Assembly: GCA_030743005.1 (NCBI GenBank)
Contig: JASLTG010000008.1
Location: forward strand, 42,399 to 106,398
DNA length: 64,000 bases
Reading direction: 5' to 3'
Source of the DNA: Acidimicrobiales bacterium
Lineage (GTDB): Bacteria > Actinomycetota > Acidimicrobiia > Acidimicrobiales > Poriferisodalaceae
The position numbers and the translations under genes were made by a program. The notes below the pieces were generated by a model that was not told the origin of the DNA, made no database searches, and saw only the letters and a list, made by a program, of their open reading frames with translations. Below are positions 1 to 9,211 of the stretch, piece after piece. Position 1 is the stretch's first letter. Every line of letters begins with the position of its first letter.

Positions 1-107
1 GGGCCGCACGCATTGTTGCCATACCTCGACTCTAGGTCGTATCGCCACGGTGTCGTCTCAAGATCAGCTCCAGAGAAAATAGTTACCGCCTAGAAATTTG
101 CACATGA

Positions 108-1595
108 GTGAGCATCTCAGTCAAGGAACTGGCATCGTGGCGGGAGATGTATGACGATAAACCCCCCGGGATCTTCCGCGGTTGGCTGGTCTTGGCGGGC
201 TTGTTCATCACGATGGCCGTCACATCAGGACTCGGCTTTTACGCGCAAGGGGTCGTTCTAGATGCACTTGTCGTCGAACAAGGCTTCAGCGTTAGTGTCG
301 CCGGGGCTGGCACTGGCATCTTCTTTGCTACCTCTGGAATAGCCGGCTATTTCGCGGGCGGTCTTCTTTCAAAATTTGATGTTCGACTCGTGATGACCGT
401 TGGGTCGCTCATCGGGGCGACTGGGTTAGCGCTTCTGGGACAAGTTCGAAACGAAACTCAAATGGTCATCGTTATGGTTGTCTTCGGACTCGGTTTCGCT
501 CTCACGAGCCTGGTTCCAAGCTCCACAATCGTGACTCGCTGGTTCGTTCGCAAACGCTCAGTCGCTTTATCTATTGCGTCGTCTGGCTTATCACTTGGTG
601 GGATAGCCATAACTCCAGTCATAGCCACGATCATTGACGCCGACTCTCTGGTCTATTGGGCTCCTCGACTAGCAGTCGCATTCCTCATCGGAATGTTGCC
701 CGCTGTCTGGTTCTTAATTCATCCAGCGCCTGAACCTCTCGGGCTTCGACCCGATGGAGATCCACCGTTAGCTCAGGGCGCCACTCCCCCAGCACCCCAA
801 GGTGTCGATTTCAAAACAGCTGTCCGATCTCGTTATTTCATTCTGATTTCAGTGACATTCATCATTGTTATGGCAGCTCAGGTAGGGGCCATTCAACACA
901 CCTTCAAAATGACAAAAGACAGGATCGATATCGAGACCGCCCGCACCACTCTGATGGTTTTAAGCGGGACAAGTGTTGCAGCCCGGATCCTCGGAGGCAT
1001 CGTTGCCTTGAAAATATCTGTAACTCGACTCACTGCGGTTCTACTAGGCGTCCAAGCAGTTGGTATAGCCATTTTGGCTATTGGCAACACGACATTCATG
1101 GTTCTGTTGGGTGCCGTGATATTAGGAACGTCCATGGGCAATCTGCTTATGTTCCATCCCTTACTTCTCGCTGATGCCTTTGGCATCAAGGACTACCCGC
1201 GGATTTATGGCATGGGTTCGCTGCTCATGATTTTGGGGGTAGGAGGCGGCCCCTTCCTAGTGGGCTTTCTTCGCGATATCTCTAGCTATAGAAACGCCTT
1301 TGGAGTGCTGACCCTTCTCGCTATTACAGGCGTCTTCTTTTTAGCTGCGGCAGGTAAACCCCCAAATAACGAAACCGCTACGACCAGCGCTGAGTTGGGT
1401 CGCACAATTCAGGAAGACGTTGACCCGTCTAGGAAGGCGCCCAGGACGCTCACTCCGCCGCATCGAATTGAACAACCAACAACTCCTCCAAACCGAAGGG
1501 TCGCTGTTATAGATCGCGGATCCGTTATGAGTGACGACACCTTCGCTAAAACCGAATCCGCAGCTAAAAAGATTCCTCTTAAATCATCGGAATGA
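108..1595 (+). CDS. MFS transporter, monocarboxylate/OFA-like
   Basis: A 495-residue polytopic membrane protein with about 12 hydrophobic segments, consistent with major facilitator superfamily secondary transport of a small organic anion. The first segment follows the short N-terminal stretch ending in FRGWLVLAGL. The first half has the usual glycine-rich helices and a basic loop after helix 4 (WFVRKRS). About 75 hydrophilic residues follow the last helix, a longer tail than usual. The start is a GTG in ATGAGTGAG; the overlapping ATG is in another frame, and no good ribosome site is visible. The substrate cannot be read from sequence. The downstream acyl-CoA dehydrogenase suggests a catabolic substrate (inference). 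Confidence 0.85.
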   Translation: MSISVKELASWREMYDDKPPGIFRGWLVLAGLFITMAVTSGLGFYAQGVVLDALVVEQGFSVSVAGAGTGIFFATSGIAGYFAGGLLSKFDVRLVMTVGSLIGATGLALLGQVRNETQMVIVMVVFGLGFALTSLVPSSTIVTRWFVRKRSVALSIASSGLSLGGIAITPVIATIIDADSLVYWAPRLAVAFLIGMLPAVWFLIHPAPEPLGLRPDGDPPLAQGATPPAPQGVDFKTAVRSRYFILISVTFIIVMAAQVGAIQHTFKMTKDRIDIETARTTLMVLSGTSVAARILGGIVALKISVTRLTAVLLGVQAVGIAILAIGNTTFMVLLGAVILGTSMGNLLMFHPLLLADAFGIKDYPRIYGMGSLLMILGVGGGPFLVGFLRDISSYRNAFGVLTLLAITGVFFLAAAGKPPNNETATTSAELGRTIQEDVDPSRKAPRTLTPPHRIEQPTTPPNRRVAVIDRGSVMSDDTFAKTESAAKKIPLKSSE

Positions 1596-1723
1596 ACCAA
1601 TCTCGATTTAACTGCGAAACAAAAATCCTGCTCACTGAATTACTGCCCGATTAGCATTCGATTCTCTCGAGTGGCGCCCAGACTCAGTTGTCTTGTCCTC
1701 TCCCATCAAGCTAGGAGCTAACA

Positions 1724-2959
1724 GTGACCATCGACTTCAGTCTTTCACCTGAACTTGAGGAAATCCGTCTCCGAATCAGGGACTTCATCAATACAGAAGT
1801 GAAACCCGTGGAAGAAATAATTGAGAGCGAAAAACTCGACGAAACTGATAGAGACCAATACGTCTCTCATCTGATTGGGATGCGTAAGAAGGCGTTTGCC
1901 GAAGGGCTATGGCTGCCTCATATGCCCAAGGACTGGGGAGGGATGGGCCTTGGACATGTCGAGTTAGCGATGGTTCAAGCAGAAGCAGCTAAGTCGCATT
2001 ACGGGCCGTGGGTGCTGAATTGCCAAGCACCAGATGAAGGCAACATGCACACACTTTTGCACTGGGGCACTGAGGAGCAACTCGACAAATATCTGAAACC
2101 CCTCTGCGAAGGGCGAGCAACATCTTGTTTTGCCATGACTGAACCAGACGTCGCCGGCTCTGACCCCACGCTAATTCAAACAAGTGGATATCAAGATGGC
2201 GATGAGTGGGTGATCAATGGCCATAAGTGGTTCATCTCCAACGCACATAGAGCCACCTTTGCCATCTTGGTCGTACGAACCGAAGAGAACCCCGATATAC
2301 CTCAGGCAGCAAACTCTGCCTTCATCATCGACTTGCCTCATGCTGGGTGGAACGAAGTTCGTGAGGTCGAAACAATGCACGGTGGTACAGGACACAGCGA
2401 AATCCTGGTTGAAGATTTACGTGTTCATGAAAGTCAGATGTTAGGAGGTCGTGGCCAAGGGCACTTACTTGGCCAATACCGATTAGGGCCGGCCCGTCTA
2501 GCTCATTGCATGCGGTGGATAGCACAAGCAGAGACTGCCCTAGACATGATGGTTGATCGTTCCCTGAACCGTTTTTCTCACGGATCGTTGCTAGCCGAAA
2601 AACAAGGTATCCAATGGATGATCGCTGACAGCACGATGGAGTTGTACCAAGCAAAACTTATGGTCTTACACGCTGCCTACAAGATCGACCGAAAAGAAGA
2701 CTTCAAGGCCGAGGTGTCGATGGCAAAGCATTTTGTCGCGAACATGCTTGGGCGAGTAATTGATCGTTCGATACAAGTTCACGGAGCGCTCGGCTACTCA
2801 ACCGATACGCCACTAGCTCACATGTATCAACATGCCCGCTGGGCTCGCTTTGCTGACGGGGCGGACGAAGTCCACCAGATGAGAATCGCTCAGCGGACAA
2901 TTGCAGCATGGACTGACGAAGGCTCAACACGCACCGCCACTGGCAACCTCCCGATTTAA
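1724..2959 (+). CDS. Acyl-CoA dehydrogenase family protein
   Basis: 411 residues, normal length for an FAD-dependent acyl-CoA dehydrogenase, which oxidises an acyl-CoA to the 2-enoyl-CoA. Family signatures are CFAMTEPDVAGSDPT in the middle beta domain, GHKWFISNA, and the C-terminal QVHGALGYSTDTPLAHMYQHAR and GADEVHQM segments. The GTG start is fixed by AGGAG seven bases upstream. It sits 128 bp after the MFS gene and ends 3 bp before a convergent aminotransferase. It resembles the long-chain/branched acyl-CoA dehydrogenases of actinobacterial lipid and sterol catabolism; the exact substrate is unknown. Confidence 0.93.
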   Translation: MTIDFSLSPELEEIRLRIRDFINTEVKPVEEIIESEKLDETDRDQYVSHLIGMRKKAFAEGLWLPHMPKDWGGMGLGHVELAMVQAEAAKSHYGPWVLNCQAPDEGNMHTLLHWGTEEQLDKYLKPLCEGRATSCFAMTEPDVAGSDPTLIQTSGYQDGDEWVINGHKWFISNAHRATFAILVVRTEENPDIPQAANSAFIIDLPHAGWNEVREVETMHGGTGHSEILVEDLRVHESQMLGGRGQGHLLGQYRLGPARLAHCMRWIAQAETALDMMVDRSLNRFSHGSLLAEKQGIQWMIADSTMELYQAKLMVLHAAYKIDRKEDFKAEVSMAKHFVANMLGRVIDRSIQVHGALGYSTDTPLAHMYQHARWARFADGADEVHQMRIAQRTIAAWTDEGSTRTATGNLPI

Positions 2960-2962
2960 CCT

Positions 2963-4144
2963 CTACAGGGCTGCGCCAATAGCTGCGGCCGCTGCTGCTG
3001 CTCCAGAAGAACCTATTGGAGAACCCATCTTCGTTAGGGCTGCTTCAATGGTTCCAAGAGTGCCGAGAATCATTGGTGGGTTGAGGTGACCCATATGACC
3101 AATCCTTATTGCTCTATCTGCAAACTCATCTAATCCCACGCCCAATGTCACACCGGCGTCACTCTCAGCGATAGTGCGCAATTCGCTAGCATCTATTTCT
3201 CCGGTCAGGACAGTCGTCACAGAATTAGAACGTGATTGGGGGTCAACGATATTAAAGGAGAGACCAGCTGGAGCCTGCCAAGCATCGACAGCAGCTCGAA
3301 CGGCATCAGCCAAAACACGGTGCCGCCGCCAGACATTCTCAAGTCCTTCTTCGAAAAGCATGTCTAGGGATTCGCGCATCGCCCAAAGATGTTGGATGGG
3401 CGGAGTTCCGCAATAAATCTTGTAGTGCTGTTCGGGATTGGTTCGCGGTTCCCAGTCGAAGTATCCGGTTCGCAAATCAGCACGCTTATGCGCAAGCAAC
3501 GCTTTCTCGCTCGCGAAAACGAAACCAAGTCCTGGAGGAACCATCAACCCCTTTTGTGTTGCTGCGACTGTGATGTCGGCACCCCATTCATCGTGCTCAT
3601 AGGGTTCGCAACCAAGAGAAGCAATGCAATCGACCATCAATAGCGCTGGGTGGTTCGCCGCGTCTATTGCTGCGCGGATCGCTTGAATATCGTTTCGAAC
3701 CGAGGTCGCTGTGTCTACCTGAACGACCATAACTGCTGCGATCTCTCTGGAGAGGTCAGCTTTGAGGCGTTCTTCGAGCGCTTCGGGACTCACCGGGTAG
3801 GGATCTTCCCCAGGCAAGATCTCTGTCTTAACACCCGAGACTTCCGCCATCTCTCCCCACCCAATTGCGAAGGTGCCAGATTCGAGAACAAGTACTTTGT
3901 CTCCGCGAGACAGCGTGTTGCTGATGGCCATTTCCCAAGCCCCGTGACCGTTAGAAACGCTTATATACACAGGTTGTTCTGTTCGGGCAATTTTTCGTAA
4001 ATCGTCCTGAACGCTGTAGGAAACCTCAACAAGGTCTCCTTCATAAATATTTGGCATCGGCCGATGCATCGCTGCCAGTACTCGATCTGGGATCACTGAC
4101 GGTCCCGGGATCGAAACCATAGGACGACCATGACTCAATGACAT
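2963..4144 (-). CDS. Class V aminotransferase (serine/alanine-glyoxylate type)
   Basis: 393 residues from the chosen ATG. A PLP enzyme of the alanine-glyoxylate / serine-glyoxylate / 2-aminoethylphosphonate-pyruvate group, transferring amino groups to a 2-oxo acid. Visible features are the N-terminal IPGPSVIPDRVL, the glycine-rich SNGHGAWE, the cofactor aspartate in MVDCIASLG (about D172) and the Schiff-base lysine in ATQKGLMVPPGL (K198). The frame is open 30 codons further upstream, but that stretch is arginine-rich and unlike the family, so the internal ATG at 4144 is preferred. The C terminus ends in an alanine run. It is divergent from the class III aminotransferase, across about 150 bp. 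Confidence 0.9.
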   Translation of the reverse strand: MSLSHGRPMVSIPGPSVIPDRVLAAMHRPMPNIYEGDLVEVSYSVQDDLRKIARTEQPVYISVSNGHGAWEMAISNTLSRGDKVLVLESGTFAIGWGEMAEVSGVKTEILPGEDPYPVSPEALEERLKADLSREIAAVMVVQVDTATSVRNDIQAIRAAIDAANHPALLMVDCIASLGCEPYEHDEWGADITVAATQKGLMVPPGLGFVFASEKALLAHKRADLRTGYFDWEPRTNPEQHYKIYCGTPPIQHLWAMRESLDMLFEEGLENVWRRHRVLADAVRAAVDAWQAPAGLSFNIVDPQSRSNSVTTVLTGEIDASELRTIAESDAGVTLGVGLDEFADRAIRIGHMGHLNPPMILGTLGTIEAALTKMGSPIGSSGAAAAAAAIGAAL

Positions 4145-4296
4145 TTTCTTACCCCAACTGCAACCCGAGTGTTCCTTGCGTCTTGGAAGGGTACCTCTAG
4201 CACGGGCAACATCTACGAAGAACCCCGAGTTCACGCCGGTGCCCTCTGGGTTCTAGTGTGTGCTTACGACCGCAGATACGGATCAAGGGGGATGCG

Positions 4297-5511
4297 GTGA
4301 CCGACGCTCTACTTCATAGTTTCAGTTTGCCTAGCAAAGCTGAGGCGGACTTCATCAACATCGTCAGCGCGAAAGACTGCACCTTGGTGGACGACCAGGG
4401 AAAGCAATACATCGACGCTATGGCGAGCTTATGGCTGTGCCAGATTGGTCACGGAAACGCGAAGGTGATCAACGCGATCAAAGATCAACTAGATCATCTG
4501 CAGACATACAACACCTTCGACCCATTCACCAACACACCGGCTGCTGAGGCTGCTGAGGCGATACGTAGAGTTAGCCCTCACCCAAATGGAAGAGTTTTTC
4601 TAGGTTGTTCAGGTTCAGAAGCCGTGGACACGGCTTTGAAGCTCTCGCGGATGTTCCATCAACGACGAGGTGACGCCGATCGGCAGATCATTATCAGGAG
4701 AACCGCCGGGTACCACGGGGTAAACATCGGTGGAACAAGCGTCCAAGGAATCGAACCTAATCGTGTTGGCTGGGGCGACTTGTTACCTCACGTAGTTGAG
4801 ATTCCAAATGACGACATTGAGGAAACCGCCAGCCTGTTTGCCCAACACGGTTCACGGATCGCTGCTGTCATTTGCGAACCAGTCCAAGGCGCTGGCGGGG
4901 TGATAATGCCACCTGATGGTTATCTGCCCGGGCTACGTCGTCTGTGCGACCAACACGGCTCGTTACTGATCTTTGATGAAGTCATTTGCGGTTTCGGACG
5001 AACAGGGCAGTGGTTTGCCAGCCAAACGTTTGACGTCACCCCAGATATGTTGACGTTTGCAAAGGGCGTCACATCTGGCTACATACCTCTCTCAGGGGTC
5101 ATCCTTTCCGAAGAACTTAACGAGGAGATGACCAACGACGAGACGGCAAAACTGATGCATGGGTACACATATTCAGGTCACCCGACAGCAGCTGCAGCTG
5201 CCATCGCGAACCTCGAAGTAATTGAATCCGAGGGTCTCGTTGCTGAAGCGCAACGCATCGGCAATCAAATGGAAGCCGGATTCAGCGCCTTGCTCGGTGA
5301 CGACACCATCAAAAGCTTCCGGGGTATAGGTGGAATCTGGGCCTGCGAACTCGGTGAAGATGCCATACCGGCAAGAGACGCAATGATCGCCGGCGGAATA
5401 GTGTGCCGGGGAATCGGCGAGGCACTTGCGTTCTGTCCGCCACTGATCATCACCGATGATGAGATAGGGACGATCTTTGACACCCTCAGCGACGTCCTAA
5501 AACAACCCTGA
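4297..5511 (+). CDS. Class III aminotransferase (omega-amino acid:pyruvate type)
   Basis: 404 residues from GTG 4297, chosen because CAAGGGGGA lies five bases upstream; an earlier GTG at 4258 would add 13 unconvincing residues. PLP fold type I, class III. Diagnostic segments are GCSGSEAVDTALKLSR, the AGYHGVN loop, FDEVICGFGRTG with the cofactor aspartate (D227), and the lysine in FAKGVTSGYIPLSG (K256). The family includes beta-alanine:pyruvate, taurine:pyruvate and diamine aminotransferases. A diamine-acetyltransferase-like gene lies nearby, but a shared pathway is only an inference. Confidence 0.92.
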   Translation: MTDALLHSFSLPSKAEADFINIVSAKDCTLVDDQGKQYIDAMASLWLCQIGHGNAKVINAIKDQLDHLQTYNTFDPFTNTPAAEAAEAIRRVSPHPNGRVFLGCSGSEAVDTALKLSRMFHQRRGDADRQIIIRRTAGYHGVNIGGTSVQGIEPNRVGWGDLLPHVVEIPNDDIEETASLFAQHGSRIAAVICEPVQGAGGVIMPPDGYLPGLRRLCDQHGSLLIFDEVICGFGRTGQWFASQTFDVTPDMLTFAKGVTSGYIPLSGVILSEELNEEMTNDETAKLMHGYTYSGHPTAAAAAIANLEVIESEGLVAEAQRIGNQMEAGFSALLGDDTIKSFRGIGGIWACELGEDAIPARDAMIAGGIVCRGIGEALAFCPPLIITDDEIGTIFDTLSDVLKQP

Positions 5512-5538
5512 CTTTTCTTATCTTCCTGAAAGTCAAAA

Positions 5539-5826
5539 TTACCGAGGCTCATCTGCGATTCGTTCATGATGATGAATTACCTCATCAATCACGAACCGTA
5601 AGAATTTTTCTGAAAATTCAGGATCAAGTCCTGCCTCTTCGGCAAGTTTTCGCAGCCGCTTAATTTGCTCTTGTTCACGCTCGGGGTCGGCTGGGGGCAT
5701 TCCCACTTCCGCCTTGTGGCGACCCACCGCCTTGGTGATGTGAAATCGTTCAGCCAACATATGGACAAGGGCTGCATCGATATTGTCGATACTTTGGCGA
5801 AACTGAGAAAGTTGGTTATCGCTCAT
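5539..5826 (-). CDS. Chorismate mutase, AroQ class
   Basis: 95 residues, a stand-alone all-alpha chorismate mutase domain converting chorismate to prephenate for phenylalanine and tyrosine synthesis. The pattern FRQSIDNIDAALVHMLAERF...GRHKAEVGMPPADPERE matches the family: N-terminal arginine, Ile-Asp pair, the LxxR of helix 1, the active-site lysine, and the DPxRE opening helix 2. No prephenate dehydratase or regulatory domain is attached. Possible roles are a housekeeping mutase that associates with DAHP synthase, as in actinobacteria, or a peripheral copy. Cytosolic; no signal peptide. Confidence 0.88.
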   Translation of the reverse strand: MSDNQLSQFRQSIDNIDAALVHMLAERFHITKAVGRHKAEVGMPPADPEREQEQIKRLRKLAEEAGLDPEFSEKFLRFVIDEVIHHHERIADEPR

Positions 5827-5925
5827 CCCCTAAATTTCTAGTCGCTAGGAAACTGTTTGGCATCGGTTTAATCAAGATCCCCCTTCCAGTAGCAAAGAAG
5901 GGCGACCTGGTGCTAGGCCATAGCG

Positions 5926-6429
5926 GTGACTGAAACCAAGATTCGAATCGCCACAGCGGAAGATGCGAACACCATCGTTAACTTCATTCAGGCATTGGCA
6001 GAGTATGAGCGAGAACCAGATGCTGTTGAAGCAACATCGGACTCGATAGCCCAGCAGTTATCTTCTCAACCTCCGCCATTTGAATGTCTACTAGCCGAGG
6101 TTGGACATGAAGTTCGAGGTTTCGCTCTCTTCTTTCATAACTATTCAACTTGGAGAGGAAAACAAGGCATTTATCTCGAAGATCTGTTCGTTCCTGAAGA
6201 ACATAGGGGCAGCGGTATTGGAAAATTACTGCTCGCAACATTGGCGCGCATCGCAGTAGAACGCGACTGTCCCCGCCTCGAATGGCAAGTCCTTGATTGG
6301 AATCAACCCTCAATCGACTTTTACGAAGCCTTGGGGACCAAGGTGATGAAAGATTGGCTTCCTTGCAGGCTCGAGAACCAAGAGCTCAGCGAACTGGCCG
6401 CTCAAGGAACTACGGTCGAACCATCATGA
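5926..6429 (+). CDS. GNAT N-acetyltransferase, spermidine/spermine acetyltransferase-like
   Basis: 167 residues with a complete GNAT fold. The acetyl-CoA binding loop is EEHRGSGIGKLLL (the RGxGxG signature, about residue 98), preceded by the beta-4 strand GIYLEDLFV and followed by LEWQVLDWNQPSIDFYEALG. That wording is close to the SSAT/diamine acetyltransferase branch, which acetylates polyamines or thialysine with acetyl-CoA. The start is GTG 5926. The stop overlaps the start of the thiolase-like gene in ATGA, so the two are probably translationally coupled although their chemistry looks unrelated. Confidence 0.88.
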   Translation: MTETKIRIATAEDANTIVNFIQALAEYEREPDAVEATSDSIAQQLSSQPPPFECLLAEVGHEVRGFALFFHNYSTWRGKQGIYLEDLFVPEEHRGSGIGKLLLATLARIAVERDCPRLEWQVLDWNQPSIDFYEALGTKVMKDWLPCRLENQELSELAAQGTTVEPS

Positions 6430-7613
6430 GTGACGATTACAACCTAAGAGGGAAAGTAGCGGTCGTTGGAGTTGGGGAAACGACATATTACAAACATGGT
6501 CAATCTACTGACCCAGAATTCGTACTTGTTCTAAAAGCAATTCTCGCCGCATGCGAAGACGCAGGCATCAGTCCGAAGGAAATTGACGGATTTTGTTCTT
6601 ATTCCAACGACCGAAATGATCCTCCACGTCTAGCTAATGCTCTCGGAATCCCTGAACTTCGTTATTCCAACATGCAGTGGACGAGTGGAGGTGGTGGCGC
6701 GGCGGCGGCTGTACAAAATGCGGCAGGCGCGATTGTCGCTGGTTCCGCGAACGTCGTTGTTGCTTACCGAGGGTTGGCACAAGGTCAATTCGGGCGTTTC
6801 GGGCGCAGCGGTGGCTCTCGACCAGTCAGCGGCCCTGCCGCGTACACCTTGCCGTACGGAATGATGAGCGCCGCTCAAATGTACGCGATGCGCACTACCC
6901 GATTCATGCATGAACACGGAGTTGGAAGAAGTTCCATGCGCGCGATCGCTATGGCCTGTTACCACCACGCACAAAACAATCCGCGAGCAGTGATGCACGG
7001 TCGGACCTTGGACGAAGAGACTTACGACTCTTCGCGTTGGATTACCGAACCGTATCGACTGTTCGACTGCTGCCTTGAAAATGATGGGGCAGCGGCAATC
7101 ATTGTTACTAGAACCGACCGCGCAAAAGATTTAGCCAAAGCTCCTGCTCTCGTCCTAGCTGCTCAGCAAAGTGGAGGGCACAGGTCGGGAGCTACAGCAG
7201 AAAATGCTACGGATTACGTCACCTCAAGCTTCAAACCAGCTGTGAAATACCTCTACCAACAAGCTGGCATCACCGCGGACGATATAGACGTAGTGCAAAG
7301 CTACGAGAACTTCACAGGTGGGGTTGTGATGAGCTTGATCGAACATGGACTGTGTACCTATGAGAACGCAGATGAAGTGTTGACCTTCGACAACTTGCGA
7401 GCAGACGGAGGTGCCTTACCGCTCAATACCAGTGGCGGAAACCTCGCTGAGTGCTACATGCATGGGCTTGGACTGCAGGTGGAAGCTGTGCGCCAGGTTC
7501 GGGGCGAGTCTTCTAATCAAGTGCCCGATGCAAAGGTCGCCCTGGCCAACGCAGGACCAATGGTTGCGGTCGCTTCAACAGCTATCTACGGAACTGAGGA
7601 GACTCTGGGATGA
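6426..7613 (+). CDS. Thiolase-fold lipid-transfer protein, Ltp2/SCP-x-like (no thiolase cysteine)
   Basis: 395 residues from ATG 6426, which overlaps the previous stop as ATGA. The frame is open earlier, but only as a shadow of the acetyltransferase gene. The thiolase fold is clear (VAVVGVGET start, DGAAAIIV, NTSGGNLAECYMHGLG), but where thiolases carry the nucleophilic cysteine the sequence reads WTSGGGGAAAAV (residues 86-96). Claisen thiolysis is therefore unlikely. Such proteins, always paired with a DUF35 partner, include Ltp2, which performs a retro-aldol cleavage of a steroid side-chain CoA ester. The next gene is that partner, so an aldolase role is the best inference. Confidence 0.9.
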   Translation: MSDDYNLRGKVAVVGVGETTYYKHGQSTDPEFVLVLKAILAACEDAGISPKEIDGFCSYSNDRNDPPRLANALGIPELRYSNMQWTSGGGGAAAAVQNAAGAIVAGSANVVVAYRGLAQGQFGRFGRSGGSRPVSGPAAYTLPYGMMSAAQMYAMRTTRFMHEHGVGRSSMRAIAMACYHHAQNNPRAVMHGRTLDEETYDSSRWITEPYRLFDCCLENDGAAAIIVTRTDRAKDLAKAPALVLAAQQSGGHRSGATAENATDYVTSSFKPAVKYLYQQAGITADDIDVVQSYENFTGGVVMSLIEHGLCTYENADEVLTFDNLRADGGALPLNTSGGNLAECYMHGLGLQVEAVRQVRGESSNQVPDAKVALANAGPMVAVASTAIYGTEETLG

Positions 7614-8065
7614 GCCGATCTACTACAGAACCTCACCTTCCGGGGTTGCGACAGCCCGCGGCATCAAACGATGGTCTCGACGCTCCTTTCTGGGAGGGCG
7701 CTCAAGCCCACGAACTCAGAGTTCAGCAATGCCTTGACTGTGGTCTCCACCAGTGGGGCCCAGAGTGGATGTGTCATCAATGCAATTCGATGGAAATTGA
7801 TTGGGTCACGATTGATCCCGTGGGCCAGATCTACAGCTGGCAACGTCCACACCATCCGGTCCATCGCGCCCTGTCTGATCGCGGTCCCTACATAATCGTT
7901 TTGGTTGAGCTACCTCATGCAAGCAACATACGCATGGTTGGGAACCTGCTCGGTGACCCTATGCAAGATATTGAGATCGGTGCGCCGGTTTCAGTTGTGT
8001 TTGAAGATCGGGAGGGTGACCCGGATTTCACTCTTGTCCAATGGGAAGCGTCGCCAGCTAACTGA
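7610..8065 (+). CDS. DUF35 zinc-ribbon/OB-fold protein, partner of the thiolase-like protein
   Basis: 151 residues. An N-terminal rubredoxin-like zinc ribbon has two CxxC knuckles (C41/C44 and C55/C58) and is followed by an OB-fold beta domain (GQIYSWQRPHHP, PYIIVLVELPH, GAPVSVVFED). DUF35 proteins form stable complexes with SCP-x/Ltp2 thiolase-fold enzymes and shape their acyl-CoA site. The ATG overlaps the stop of the upstream thiolase-like gene by four bases (ATGA), which fits equimolar production of the two subunits. It ends about 35 bp before a strong hairpin terminator. Confidence 0.92.
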   Translation: MSRSTTEPHLPGLRQPAASNDGLDAPFWEGAQAHELRVQQCLDCGLHQWGPEWMCHQCNSMEIDWVTIDPVGQIYSWQRPHHPVHRALSDRGPYIIVLVELPHASNIRMVGNLLGDPMQDIEIGAPVSVVFEDREGDPDFTLVQWEASPAN

Positions 8066-8100
8066 CACCAAATTCCCGATGCAGAGTTGCCGCAAAATAG

Positions 8101-8140
8101 TGAGGCGACTGGCCCATGCCAGCCGCCTCATAGTGTTTTA
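8101..8140. terminator. Bidirectional hairpin terminator between convergent genes
   Basis: A 13-bp stem with one mismatch: TGAGGCGACTGGC (8101-8113), loop CCAT, then GCCAGCCGCCTCA (8118-8130), followed by TAGTGTTTTACCTTTT. It lies between the convergent DUF35 and DyP peroxidase genes and could serve both directions. Confidence 0.75.
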
Positions 8141-8162
8141 CCTTTTGAACTCCAGCGGAGTA

Positions 8163-9092
8163 TCAACCAGTTATGGCATCCAGTGTTTCTTCACTCGGCG
8201 CGAAATAGAAAGAGCCTGAAGCTGGATTCGAATAATCAGTCATGGCATCGCGCACGCCGTTAGCGTCATCTAGGCCATACATCCTGCGCATCCGCTCCCG
8301 AAGCGGCGCTTGATCTTTACAGAACGCCATGAAATACAGTCCTACGGTTCCATCGTGGAAGGCGTAAGGCGTGGATCGTCTCGCTATTTCATTTCGTTTC
8401 GCAGAACCTTCGTTGCCGTGATTTCCATCTTCGCGAAGTTCAACATGGCTGAGGTGGCTGTACGCCTCCTGGGTGTCAGTCTTTTCGATACCCGGGAATT
8501 TTTTACGTCCAAAGTTCTTTTCTTGCTGGTCATCGGACAGAGCGTTCCATGCATCAAGGTCATGAACCCATCGTTGAGCAATGATATGGCTACCACCTGC
8601 TCCTGGGTCCCCATCAGCAACGATCGCAACAGCTGGTTGGTCTTCGTCGGCTGGGTTACCAGTCCCATCCTTAAATCCAGTCATGTCGAGTGAATCACCG
8701 TAGATAAAGGTAGGTGTTTCGCGTGCGACAGCCATATGACCTTCAAGCGCGGTACGTGCGTCGTACTGAGCTTTCCAAATTTTGTCTTTGTCGTCGTGGT
8801 TAAGCCACAAAAGCAATTCCTCTTGCGTGCCTTTGGCCTGTCGACCTGATCCGTCTTCGGACTCGACCGTTACATACCCTTGAAAATCGTCAGGGACGTC
8901 ATCGGTCAGATCCGGCAAAAGCCCGGGACCGAATCCAAGGGTCAGATTTATATCGTCGGAAGCGCATGCGGCTCGAAGATCTGCAATCGCTGATTTGATC
9001 GCGCCTAAGTCCGCTCCCTCTGTGCGGCTGAGATGCACATACCACTGGTTTTGACCCATTCCATTAAAAATGGCTCGTTGAGGTGTTGCCAT
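8163..9092 (-). CDS. Dye-decolorizing (DyP-type) heme peroxidase
   Basis: 309 residues from ATG 9092, which has AGGAG five bases upstream; a GTG two codons earlier overlaps that site. DyP-type peroxidases use heme and H2O2 to oxidise dyes, phenolics or porphyrins. The hallmark GxxDG motif is present as GFKDGTGNP (distal aspartate), with a probable proximal heme histidine in SHLSHVELRE and a conserved arginine in RRSTPYAF. No Tat or Sec signal is visible, so it is probably cytosolic. No encapsulin gene is adjacent. It is divergent from selenoprotein A across 119 bp, so peroxide control may be shared (inference). Confidence 0.92.
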   Translation of the reverse strand: MATPQRAIFNGMGQNQWYVHLSRTEGADLGAIKSAIADLRAACASDDINLTLGFGPGLLPDLTDDVPDDFQGYVTVESEDGSGRQAKGTQEELLLWLNHDDKDKIWKAQYDARTALEGHMAVARETPTFIYGDSLDMTGFKDGTGNPADEDQPAVAIVADGDPGAGGSHIIAQRWVHDLDAWNALSDDQQEKNFGRKKFPGIEKTDTQEAYSHLSHVELREDGNHGNEGSAKRNEIARRSTPYAFHDGTVGLYFMAFCKDQAPLRERMRRMYGLDDANGVRDAMTDYSNPASGSFYFAPSEETLDAITG

Positions 9093-9211
9093 CTTCACTC
9101 CTTCGTGCTGTTGAGCGTTTTACTGGATCGTAGGATACTTTCCCTATCGCCGTCATCACTGAACAAACAAATCTTTCCTGAACCTTTTATCGGATTATGC
9201 CAGGATTGTGC

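Noticed and set aside
5518..5545. Weak hairpin (TGACTTT/AAAGTCA region) between aminotransferase and chorismate mutase genes
   Set aside because: Only about seven AT-rich pairs with a long loop; too weak to call a terminator.
6297..6425. N-terminal extension of the thiolase-like gene
   Set aside because: The extension overlaps the acetyltransferase gene in another frame and has no family sequence; the ATGA start is better.
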